64,000 nucleotides of DNA, taken from Bacilli bacterium (lineage in GTDB: Bacteria; Bacillota_I; Bacilli_A; RFN20; CAG-826). Location of the stretch: the NCBI GenBank assembly GCA_900767605.1, contig CAAFZT010000010.1, forward strand, positions 1-64,000, given 5' to 3'. The notes under the pieces are model-generated. The model saw only the letters and a list, made by a program, of their open reading frames with translations, was not told the DNA's origin and did no database searches. This document shows positions 42,460 to 49,635 of this stretch, one piece after another; positions within the stretch are counted from its first letter, which is position 1, and each line of letters opens with the position of its first letter. A program made the translations under genes and the position numbers.

Positions 42460-42942
42460 TTAATTCCACCACTCCACGCGGACTTCGTCAAAATAAGCGC
42501 GGACTTTCGGGGAAGGATCCACGTAGATTTCCCTCATGTGGTCCATTACATCTTCGGGAACCCATTTCTCCTTGGGACGCATCTTGTTTTGCTTATAGCA
42601 GAGCGAATAATCGTGCATCTTTACCATGAACAGAATGGCTTTGTCATAACCATGAATCCGCTTCATGTAATATTCCCGACGATAATCATCGAGAAAGATA
42701 GAATCTTCAATGACCGTGCATTCTTGGCCTTCGTAGGCCTTAAAGATTTCGTTGGTTTCGCGAATCATCTCGTCGAAGATGATTTCCATTTTCGGTGGGA
42801 ACACCAAATAGGACCCCATGATTTTCTTTCTCGTTTCATCGGTATCGACGATGAAAACGTTCGGGTGTTCCTTTTGGTATTTTTTGCACCAAGTGGATTT
42901 CCCTGACCCCGGGATTCCCGCCATTAAAATTAACGTATGCAT
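42460..42942 (-). CDS. P-loop kinase, polynucleotide-kinase/zeta-like
   Basis: The 160-residue protein has a P-loop GIPGSGKST (9-17), VDTDETRKKIMG after strand 2 (a substrate-binding Asp as in AAA_33 kinases) and a lid region RPKEKWVPEDVM. It probably phosphorylates a small molecule or nucleic-acid end; the substrate is unknown. It is last in the phn-type transporter operon, with its start 5 bases after the preceding stop, so the transported compound or a nucleotide may be its substrate. No antitoxin-like neighbour supports a zeta-toxin role. Confidence 0.8.
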   Translation of the reverse strand: MHTLILMAGIPGSGKSTWCKKYQKEHPNVFIVDTDETRKKIMGSYLVFPPKMEIIFDEMIRETNEIFKAYEGQECTVIEDSIFLDDYRREYYMKRIHGYDKAILFMVKMHDYSLCYKQNKMRPKEKWVPEDVMDHMREIYVDPSPKVRAYFDEVRVEWWN

Positions 42943-42947
42943 AGGAA

Positions 42948-43886
42948 TTAAACGAGTTTTTTACGGAGATAGGAGGAGAGCAAGTTGATGCCAACAACCA
43001 AAATCACGATGCCGAAGATACAGGCTCCTAAAGCATGGTAATGGGTGCTTTGGATGGAGAGGTAATAACCAATTCCACCTTCTAGGCCAAGGACAACGCC
43101 TAAAATGGTCGCGGTACGGATATTGATGTCGAAGCGATATAAGGCAACCGATAGTAGACCCGGTAAAGCCTGGGGCATAACGGCAAGGTGGATGGCCTGC
43201 CATTTGGAGGCACCACCGCTATAAATGCCCTCCAAGGGTCCCATCTCAATCCCATCGATTTGATCGGCGTAGAGTTTGCCAATCATCCCAATCGAATGGA
43301 TGCCGATGACTAAGACGCCGGAAAGGAAGGAGTAGCCGGAGAAGCGGATTAATAAAATCGCGAATACGAGTTCGGGGAAGGTGCGGATGACGATGAGGAT
43401 AATCTCGCTGATCCACGCCCATTTGCCGAATAGCTTATGGGAAGCTAGTAACCCAAAGGGAATCGCGATTAACGAAGCGATGAAGGTTCCGATATAGGCG
43501 ATTCCAAACGTCTTGATGATCATGTAGATAACCGATTCGGTGAATTCGTATTCCCCAAACCCGAAGAAGATTTGCCAGAAGGTGGGATGGCTTAAATCAA
43601 ATAGCATCCCAATGCTTTTGAATCCCTCGCCAAAATTGCCCCCGATGTTGGAGAGGTAATAATTCATGTCCAAATCAAAATGGACGTAGGTCAGAGCGCA
43701 GAGCAAAGCAAAACCGAATAGGATCAAGAGAATCCAGTTCTGTGGGCGTCTCGCGTAAGCTTCGTCCGTGGATTCATAATGCTTGGGCTTTTTTAAAGAA
43801 ACCTCGTCAATAATCATCATGACGATGGCTAGAACTAAGAAGATGAGTCCCGTATAACCGGATATAGATTTAAAGATATCGTTCAT
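42948..43886 (-). CDS. phnE: Phosphonate-type ABC transporter permease (second PhnE)
   Basis: The 312-residue membrane protein has a long N-terminal extension containing one helix before the six-helix core. The ATPase-contact loop reads QIDGIEMGPLEGIYSGGASKWQAIHLAVMPQALP, followed by YRFDINIRTATILG, both characteristic of PhnE. It forms a heterodimer with the preceding PhnE homologue. Its start overlaps that gene's stop by 4 bases. Confidence 0.9.
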   Translation of the reverse strand: MNDIFKSISGYTGLIFLVLAIVMMIIDEVSLKKPKHYESTDEAYARRPQNWILLILFGFALLCALTYVHFDLDMNYYLSNIGGNFGEGFKSIGMLFDLSHPTFWQIFFGFGEYEFTESVIYMIIKTFGIAYIGTFIASLIAIPFGLLASHKLFGKWAWISEIILIVIRTFPELVFAILLIRFSGYSFLSGVLVIGIHSIGMIGKLYADQIDGIEMGPLEGIYSGGASKWQAIHLAVMPQALPGLLSVALYRFDINIRTATILGVVLGLEGGIGYYLSIQSTHYHALGACIFGIVILVVGINLLSSYLRKKLV

Positions 43887-44836
43887 CTGGATTTCCTCGA
43901 CAAGATATTGGAAACGACTTGAAGCAAGATGACTTCGATGAACAAGGGGATAAGCAAAGCCCCGATGCAGTCATAATGGGATTCGCCGAATTCCTGCTGC
44001 AGCAAATACCCGTATCCGCCTGCTCCGACGTAACCTAAAATCACGGAAGCGCGGATATTGATTTCGAAGGTATAAAGGAAGTTTGCAAAAAACATCGGGA
44101 GGATTTCAGGGTGCAATCCTAGGTGGATGCACTGAAGGAGTCCGCCGCCATTGGAACGAATCGCTTCAAAGGGCGACATCTCCAAGGTCTCGATGAATTC
44201 ATACATGAGCTGATACATGATGCCCAAGGTGAAGACGGCGATCGAAGCGATACCCGTCACGATGTTGGGCCCGAAGAAGAAGCGGAGGAAGATGGCCATG
44301 ACCATCTGAGGGATCGTGCGCAGCAAGGCGTTGAAGATGCGGAAGGGCTGGTAGACCGCGGGTTTATGGGTGATGTTACGAGCGCAAAGGTAGAAAACCG
44401 GAATCGAGATGACCGATCCAATTAACGTCCCGATAAAGCACATCTCCGTCGTGGACCAAATCGTGGGAACGGCTTTGTTCCAAAGGTAATTCCAATATCC
44501 TGCAGAGTCGACAAGCGAATTCTTGTTCGGGGTGAATAAAGAAGAGAATAGTCCTCCGATTTCGTCCCAATGCAAAACGGTTTTGGAATCATAATTTACT
44601 GTGAAGAAGCAGGCGATGAAAAGAATCAAGGCGATCGAAGCTCCTGCAATGGGGAAAATCGGACGTTTCTTGCGAATCGTTCTCACCATCGACCCGTCTT
44701 GTGCGGGGGAGATATCCAAGGTTTGGTTGTAATAGAAAAGGGAATCCCATTTTTCTTTTCGGGCTTTTTTCTTTTCTTCCTTTTGCTGGACCTTCTTGGC
44801 CTGCTCCAGGATTTCTTCTTGGGTTTTCGGCTTCAT
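43883..44836 (-). CDS. phnE: Phosphonate-type ABC transporter permease (first PhnE)
   Basis: The protein is 317 residues from ATG 44836, which has GAGGGG 5 bases before it; a frame 18 bases longer overlaps phnC. It has a cytosolic Lys/Glu-rich N-terminus of about 60 residues, then membrane helices. The PhnE loop is ETLEMSPFEAIRSNGGGLLQCIHLGLHPEILP, followed by YTFEINIRASVILGYVGAGG. It is co-translated with phnC and the second permease. Confidence 0.9.
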   Translation of the reverse strand: MKPKTQEEILEQAKKVQQKEEKKKARKEKWDSLFYYNQTLDISPAQDGSMVRTIRKKRPIFPIAGASIALILFIACFFTVNYDSKTVLHWDEIGGLFSSLFTPNKNSLVDSAGYWNYLWNKAVPTIWSTTEMCFIGTLIGSVISIPVFYLCARNITHKPAVYQPFRIFNALLRTIPQMVMAIFLRFFFGPNIVTGIASIAVFTLGIMYQLMYEFIETLEMSPFEAIRSNGGGLLQCIHLGLHPEILPMFFANFLYTFEINIRASVILGYVGAGGYGYLLQQEFGESHYDCIGALLIPLFIEVILLQVVSNILSRKSR

Positions 44837-44843
44837 AATCCCC

Positions 44844-45617
44844 TCATTTCTCAAGGGAACCGCTTAAGGTTTCGTTGGAATTCAAAGCGCGCCCATAAAT
44901 GGTCTTGATGACTTCGTCATTGACCTCTTCTGGTTTGCCGTCAAAAACAATTTGTCCTCCTTTAACCCCGATGATGCGGGTGGAATATTTTTTGGCGATG
45001 TCCACGTGGTGCATGTTCGCTAGAATCGTGATGCCCATTTGGTTGATGCGGGTGAAGTCTTCCATGACCGACAAGGTGGTCACGGGGTCCAAGGAAGCGA
45101 CCGGTTCATCCGCGAGGATTAAACGGGGCTCCTGGGTTAAGGCACGGGCTAAGGCAACGCGTTGCTGCTGGCCGCCAGAAAGCTGGTCGGCACGGACATA
45201 GGCCTTATCCAAAATCCCTAGTTTATCCAGGGAACGTAAGGCCAGCATCTTTTCTTCTTTGCTATATAAGCCAAGGAAAGTGGCAAACCAATTATGATAG
45301 CCAACACGCCCTGCTAAAACGTTCTTGAAAACGGTAGAACGCTTTACCAGATTGAAGGACTGGAAAATCATTCCAATGCCCCTTCGTTCCATCCGCAAGG
45401 CCTTGCCCCGTAGTTTGGAGATATCCACCCCATCTACGAGCAATTCTCCCCCTTGGATATCGTGCATGCGGTTCACGCAGCGGATCAACGTGCTTTTTCC
45501 CGCGCCCGATAACCCAATGATCGAGACGAACTCCCCATCATTAATTGTCAAATTGACATCAGAGAGGGCTTTATATCCATTCGGATAGACTTTATCGACG
45601 TGTTTGAATTCAACCAT
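44844..45617 (-). CDS. phnC: Phosphonate-type ABC transporter ATPase
   Basis: The 257-residue protein has a P-loop GLSGAGKST (35-43), the PhnC-typical IGMIFQSFNLVKRSTVFKN block, signature LSGGQQQR and Walker B RLILADEPVASLDP. Its length is standard for PhnC. It energises the two PhnE permeases for uptake of phosphonates or related phosphorus compounds; other small polar ligands are possible for this transporter type. It is separated from the binding-protein gene by a strong hairpin. Confidence 0.92.
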   Translation of the reverse strand: MVEFKHVDKVYPNGYKALSDVNLTINDGEFVSIIGLSGAGKSTLIRCVNRMHDIQGGELLVDGVDISKLRGKALRMERRGIGMIFQSFNLVKRSTVFKNVLAGRVGYHNWFATFLGLYSKEEKMLALRSLDKLGILDKAYVRADQLSGGQQQRVALARALTQEPRLILADEPVASLDPVTTLSVMEDFTRINQMGITILANMHHVDIAKKYSTRIIGVKGGQIVFDGKPEEVNDEVIKTIYGRALNSNETLSGSLEK

Positions 45618-45645
45618 AGGTACACCACCCTTTAATTGTGCCTAA

Positions 45646-45671
45646 GCCCCCTTGGGCGGACCCAAGGGGGC
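45646..45671 (-). other. Intercistronic hairpin between phnD and phnC
   Basis: GCCCCCTTGGG and CCCAAGGGGGC form a perfect 11-bp stem with a 4-base loop. No T-run follows on the minus strand, so it is more likely an mRNA-stabilising or processing element that raises binding-protein output over ATPase and permeases. Confidence 0.7.
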
Positions 45672-45698
45672 AAAAGCCTTTATCTTATCGAATCGAAA

Positions 45699-46988
45699 TT
45701 AGCAGGCGGTGCCGTCGAGTTTAACCTCGCCGTTCATCGCTTTGCGTTGAAGCTCAATGTGTTCGGCATCGAACATGCTGGTTTCCGTGTCACCGGCGAA
45801 GTCTTCGGCTTGCACCTTGTATCCAGCGCGGGTCGCGGCCATGAAGACCTGAACTTTGCCTTCGTTTAAAGCACAGGCTTGAGCATAGCTTCCGCCGGGG
45901 AGGAAGGCCGCGTCGATTTGGTTCGCGGCAAGAGCACTGGTGACGGCTTCGTATCCGCCTTCTTTGGTACCAACATCAATCTTGAAGGAGAATTTGTTTT
46001 CCACCAAGCGGTTGAGGATCGGCTCGAGCTTCTTAGCACGGCTTTCAAGGGTTTGGGCATCGTTAGAAGGAACGAGCTTGATCTTGATTTCATTGTTGGC
46101 ATCCGTGGTTTCTTTTGCCGGATACTTCGGGTTTTCGTTGATCGTGATGTCTTTGCCGTTTTGCTTTTGCTGCCAGACATACATGTCTTTGGCGGCTTTG
46201 TAAGCAGCGTCGGTAGTTTTGGCGTAGCCAGTGTGGGAATAGATTTGATAGAGCAACCAAGCGCCAGTATTTTCGGTCTTGATGTCGCCGTCAAGGGTCG
46301 CGCCCGAGAAGGCGGTCCAGATGGCTTCGCGCTTGGCATCGGAAAGGGCCGCACGGACGGAGATCGTATCGTTCATGATCGGGTCGGTGATGCCGACGGT
46401 GTAGGTGTTGGCGAAAAGGTTTTCTTTGCCTTCGTATTTGCCGCCTTTTTGAACAAAGGCAGAACCATAACGGGTATCCATGAATCCGCAGGAGACATCG
46501 ATCGTGCCGGTCATAAGCATGTCAACACCATCCGGATATTGGGCTTGGTTGATGCCGATGACGGCTTTCTTCTTATCTTCGGCAGAGAGCTTGTTATATT
46601 CTTCGCGGGTCTTGAATCCGAGGGTATAACCATGTTGATAGAGGTAATAGGTCGGATAGACGGTGCCGGCGCTAGAAGTGCTGGACATATGTCCCCAGAC
46701 GGCTTCTCCGTCGTGGAGTTTGGCCAAGACTTGGTCTTCGGTCATGCCTTTGGTGATGCCAAAAGCCTTCTTACCGATGAATTCGCGGGCTTGGTCGCGG
46801 AGGGTGTACATGACAGCGGAATAGAAATTGACTTTCTTGGTGCTTTGTTGGCCACGATAGACATAAGCGCCTTCGGGCAAAGCGTCGCATTTGGCGTCAA
46901 TGGCGTTGCCATGAACGCCACCGCAGCTTGCTAGAAGCGCGGGAACGGCGAGGGCGAGAACGAAAAACTTCTTCGAAACGTGTTTCAT
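45699..46988 (-). CDS. phnD: Phosphonate-type ABC transporter solute-binding lipoprotein
   Basis: The 429-residue lipoprotein has a signal ending LLASC. The start is ATG 46988, with AAAGGAA upstream; longer frames run into the leader. The mature domain is a type II periplasmic-binding fold, with KVNFYSAVMYTLRDQA early, SCGFMDTRYGSAFVQKGG in the middle and a late YEAVTSALAANQIDAAFLPGG, which resembles the PhnD ligand region. It is longer than usual PhnD (about 300) owing to an inserted helical region. First gene of the operon. Confidence 0.85.
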   Translation of the reverse strand: MKHVSKKFFVLALAVPALLASCGGVHGNAIDAKCDALPEGAYVYRGQQSTKKVNFYSAVMYTLRDQAREFIGKKAFGITKGMTEDQVLAKLHDGEAVWGHMSSTSSAGTVYPTYYLYQHGYTLGFKTREEYNKLSAEDKKKAVIGINQAQYPDGVDMLMTGTIDVSCGFMDTRYGSAFVQKGGKYEGKENLFANTYTVGITDPIMNDTISVRAALSDAKREAIWTAFSGATLDGDIKTENTGAWLLYQIYSHTGYAKTTDAAYKAAKDMYVWQQKQNGKDITINENPKYPAKETTDANNEIKIKLVPSNDAQTLESRAKKLEPILNRLVENKFSFKIDVGTKEGGYEAVTSALAANQIDAAFLPGGSYAQACALNEGKVQVFMAATRAGYKVQAEDFAGDTETSMFDAEHIELQRKAMNGEVKLDGTAC

Positions 46989-47024
46989 GAAATGATTCCT
47001 TTCTGGGTTTCCCCAACACGCGTT

Positions 47025-47134
47025 GGCATGGAAGCAAACCAAAAAAAGAGGGAAAAGCCCCGTGACGGATGCCATGCTGCTTTCTGCGTTTGCTTCATAA
47101 CCGCTCTATAGTTTAATTCCGTTTTTCTAGACAA
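47025..47134 (-). promoter_or_regulatory. Promoter and structured leader of the phn operon
   Basis: On the minus strand TTGTCT (47134-47129) and TATAGA (47110-47105) are 18 bases apart. The leader of about 110 bases has two pairings that cross each other: GAAGCAAAC (47096-47088) with GTTTGCTTC (47039-47031), and GCATGG (47077-47072) with CCATGC (47031-47026). A T7 run (47047-47041) lies between them after a short GGGG/TCCC hairpin. This could be a pseudoknot or a terminator/antiterminator switch. Confidence 0.45.
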
Positions 47135-47288
47135 AAAAAGCCCCAATTTTCAAGAAAACGCTTTGACAAAAAAGAACGTTGAAATTGGTATCCCAATAGA
47201 GGGAAAATATAATTCCTGCCCCATAAGGAAATAGATCGATAAAGAAGAGCGAAACCCTTCTAGGGTTTATTCTATAAGCCCCTTTTTC

Positions 47289-47327
47289 TAGTCGAAAAAA
47301 ATCAAAGACTTTGGAAAATTTCGACTA
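47289..47327. repeat. Palindromic repeat A before an ATPase gene
   Basis: TAGTCGAAA and TTTCGACTA are perfect 9-base inverted ends around a 21-base centre containing ATCAAAGACTTTGGA. The same element recurs, with changes, as B (47363-47400) and C (48717-48757). Confidence 0.75.
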
Positions 47328-47332
47328 TAATT

Positions 47333-47361
47333 TTTGCAACTAATGGTCATCGCGATATAAT
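47333..47361 (+). promoter_or_regulatory. Promoter between repeats A and B
   Basis: TTTGCA (47333-47338), 17 bases, TATAAT (47356-47361). It lies exactly between two repeat copies, so a protein bound to A and B would enclose it. Confidence 0.6.
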
Positions 47362-47362
47362 G

Positions 47363-47400
47363 TAGTCGAAAAAAATCAAAGACTTGGAGAATTCTCGATG
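47363..47400. repeat. Repeat copy B, overlapping the ATPase start codon
   Basis: TAGTCGAAAAAAATCAAAGA is identical to the first 20 bases of copy A. The right end has diverged to a GGAG-containing sequence, which is the ribosome-binding site, and runs into the ATG at 47398. Confidence 0.7.
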
Positions 47401-48720
47401 ATGTATTTTGACCGAAAATGGTATTTGAATCAGTTAATTGCCAAGAAAAATAACGCATTAATCAAGGTGATTACCGGAGCAAGAAGAAGTGGAAAATCCT
47501 ATTTGATGAACCAGATTTTCTATGGCTCTTTGTTAAAGGACGGGGTAAAGGAAAAAAACATCATCCGTTTCGCTTTTGATAACGATGAACATCTTGATCT
47601 CCTTGATTCCTTTTATCCTGATGAAAAAACGAAAATCAACGTGGGGAAAGACGCTTATGTCGTTAACTCCAAGAAATTCCGGGCCTATATCAAAAGCGTG
47701 ACCAACGACACGGAGAAATTCTATTTATTGCTAGATGAAATCCAATTATTGGAATCTTTTGTTGGTACCTTAAATGGGTTTTTGTCGCACACCAATTTTG
47801 ACGTCTATGTTACGGGCAGTAACTCCCAATTGCTGTCTTCGGAAATCGAAACGAAATTTCGAGGCAGAAAATCCTCCATCCATTTGCTGCCGTTATCGTT
47901 TTCCGAATTCGTATCGGGCAGCCAGCTATCTCCTGAATTAGCGTGGAAGAAATACCTCGTCACCGGAGGCATCCCCATTGTTTATCAACAAAAAGAAGAA
48001 GACCGAGAATCCTATTTGATGGATTTATGCCAAGAGACGTATCTCAAGGACATCATTGGGAGAAAGCATGTTAAAGACGGGGATACCTTATCCGATTTAT
48101 TTGGGGTCCTAGCTTCTTGCGTGGGATCGGGGGTCAGCCCATCTAGTCTAGAGAAAGCCTTTCGAGCAAGAAAAAGCGTTTCTGTCAGTGATGACACGAT
48201 TGCCACTTACATCCATCATTTCGAAGACGCCTTCGTTGTCTCTATCGCTAACAAATATAACATTAAAGGGAAAGCTTATATCAATACGCCTTTCAAGGTT
48301 TATTTTGAAGATATCGGTGTACGGAACGCACGGACGAATTTCTCTCAAATCGAAGAAACCCACTTAATGGAAAACATCATCTACAACGAACTAAGGTATC
48401 GGGGTTTCCACGTATCGGTAGGAGAAGTAGACGTGAATGAGATGACCGATAGAATCGATATCAATGGAAAGAAAATCTACAAACAAAAATCGTTAGAAGT
48501 CGATTTCATCGCCACGAAAGGGAATCAAAAATATTACATTCAATCTTGCCTAAACATGAATGATGAAGAGACCTTAAAAAGAGAAAAAAGAAGCCTTCAT
48601 GCGATTGATGATTCCTTTGAAAAGATCATCGTCACGAAAAATGGATTGGATGCGTTTATCGATGAAAACGGCTATCGCATCATCGATATCTTTGATTTCT
48701 TGTTAAACCCTCCTTTCTAG
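47398..48720 (+). CDS. AAA_14/DUF4143 ATPase bracketed by repeats
   Basis: The 440-residue soluble protein has a P-loop TGARRSGKS (26-34) and Walker B FYLLLDEIQ (108-116), followed by VYVTGSNSQLLSSE and the RGR sensor segment of this family. A winged-helix region lies around residues 255-280. The C-terminal DUF4143 domain has a strand with LEVDFIATKGNQKYYIQ, where the usual E-x-K is replaced by Q, so nuclease activity is doubtful. GGAG lies 9 bases before ATG 47398; ATG 47401 is equally possible. Its promoter lies between repeats A and B, and its stop codon is inside repeat C. Confidence 0.9.
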   Translation: MMYFDRKWYLNQLIAKKNNALIKVITGARRSGKSYLMNQIFYGSLLKDGVKEKNIIRFAFDNDEHLDLLDSFYPDEKTKINVGKDAYVVNSKKFRAYIKSVTNDTEKFYLLLDEIQLLESFVGTLNGFLSHTNFDVYVTGSNSQLLSSEIETKFRGRKSSIHLLPLSFSEFVSGSQLSPELAWKKYLVTGGIPIVYQQKEEDRESYLMDLCQETYLKDIIGRKHVKDGDTLSDLFGVLASCVGSGVSPSSLEKAFRARKSVSVSDDTIATYIHHFEDAFVVSIANKYNIKGKAYINTPFKVYFEDIGVRNARTNFSQIEETHLMENIIYNELRYRGFHVSVGEVDVNEMTDRIDINGKKIYKQKSLEVDFIATKGNQKYYIQSCLNMNDEETLKREKRSLHAIDDSFEKIIVTKNGLDAFIDENGYRIIDIFDFLLNPPF

Positions 48721-48757
48721 TCGAGAAAAATCAAAGACTTTGTAAAATTTCGACTAG
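48717..48757. repeat. Repeat copy C, overlapping the ATPase stop codon
   Basis: CTAGTCGA and TCGACTAG are perfect 8-base inverted ends of a 41-base element matching copy A (shared core AAAAATCAAAGACTTTG). The TAG stop of the ATPase gene is part of its left end. So the gene is placed exactly between repeat copies. Confidence 0.75.
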
Positions 48758-48857
48758 AAACATAACAGGCGAGAGTCTCTTTCATTGTTAATTGACAAAT
48801 GGACCTCCAATCGTTCAACATAAGGCTACATTTGTTTAACGAAGGGAGGTTTCATAC

Positions 48858-49397
48858 ATGAAAATCGTTAAACTGATCGAAAATATTTTCCTCATCTTGG
48901 GAAGCGTGTTGTTCGTCGTTGCTGGCATCCTTTCCTATAGCCTGGATGAAACTCTTGGCATCAAGGGTTTTGCCACGGGTCTTGCCCTAATGGGCGGATT
49001 CACAGTTCTTTGCTTATTCGTTGGCATCTTCCTTTATTTCGTGGAGAACAAAGTCTTGTCTCGTTTAGGCCTTGCCTTGGTCCTTGGCTGCGCCTGCATC
49101 AATCTAGGGTTGGCTATCGTTTCTTTGGGAGAATCCGCTAAAACAAGTGCCAACGATACTTCCATTAGCTACATTCTTGCCATGGTTGGAAGCATCATCG
49201 TGATCCTCGCTTTCTTCTTGGACATGACTTATCTTGTTTTGGAAAAGGCCTTGAACGTTCAAAAGGAAGCCACTTCTGCGGAGCAACTTAATAACGACGT
49301 GGAGTTGCTGGAAAAGTGGAAGAAACTCCTTGACGAAAAGATGATCACGGAAGAGGAATTCGAGGCGAAACGGGAAGCCATCCTTCATATTAAATAA
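48858..49397 (+). CDS. Four-helix membrane protein with SHOCT domain
   Basis: The 179-residue protein starts behind GAAGGGAGG. It has four membrane helices (about residues 8-28, 38-63, 70-95 and 105-130), then a short linker and a C-terminal SHOCT motif (LLEKWKKLLDEKMITEEEFEAKR). SHOCT domains are short helical oligomerisation modules found at the ends of many membrane proteins; no enzymatic role is expected. It is a single-gene unit with its own terminator. Confidence 0.8.
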   Translation: MKIVKLIENIFLILGSVLFVVAGILSYSLDETLGIKGFATGLALMGGFTVLCLFVGIFLYFVENKVLSRLGLALVLGCACINLGLAIVSLGESAKTSANDTSISYILAMVGSIIVILAFFLDMTYLVLEKALNVQKEATSAEQLNNDVELLEKWKKLLDEKMITEEEFEAKREAILHIK

Positions 49398-49417
49398 GGG
49401 GGACGTATCAACCATCA

Positions 49418-49442
49418 GGATCCGGGGAACCGGGTCCTTTTT
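49418..49442 (+). terminator. Terminator after the SHOCT gene
   Basis: GGATCCGG and CCGGGTCC form an 8-bp stem (one G-U pair) with a GGAA tetraloop, followed by TTTTT. Confidence 0.85.
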
Positions 49443-49566
49443 CGTTTATCACCCCTTCTTTATGTTTTTTGAACATATCGTTTACCTATGTTAAAAATAG
49501 ACGTTTCTGCTGATGAAAAAAGGTCGAGGTACCACTTTTTGTAAATAGAAACACGTTCACACTTAC

Positions 49567-49586
49567 AAAAAACGGTCAAAGGACCG
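49567..49586 (-). terminator. Terminator of the nuclease-helicase gene
   Basis: On the minus strand CGGTC-CTTT-GACCG is followed by six T. It lies about 50 bases past the stop at 49636. A second, related but imperfect copy of the region lies at about 49515-49546. Confidence 0.75.
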
Positions 49587-49635
49587 CTTTTCGTAAATAA
49601 AAGAAAAAAGGAATAAGAGGGAAGATTAAAGTTTG

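Noticed and set aside
42460..42942. Small P-loop protein as a zeta toxin.
   Set aside because: No epsilon-like antitoxin partner, and it is the last gene of a transporter operon; a small-molecule or nucleic-acid kinase is simpler.
45879..46934. A 351-codon open frame on the plus strand.
   Set aside because: It lies opposite phnD, which has a signal peptide, lipobox and family motifs; the antisense frame is low-complexity.
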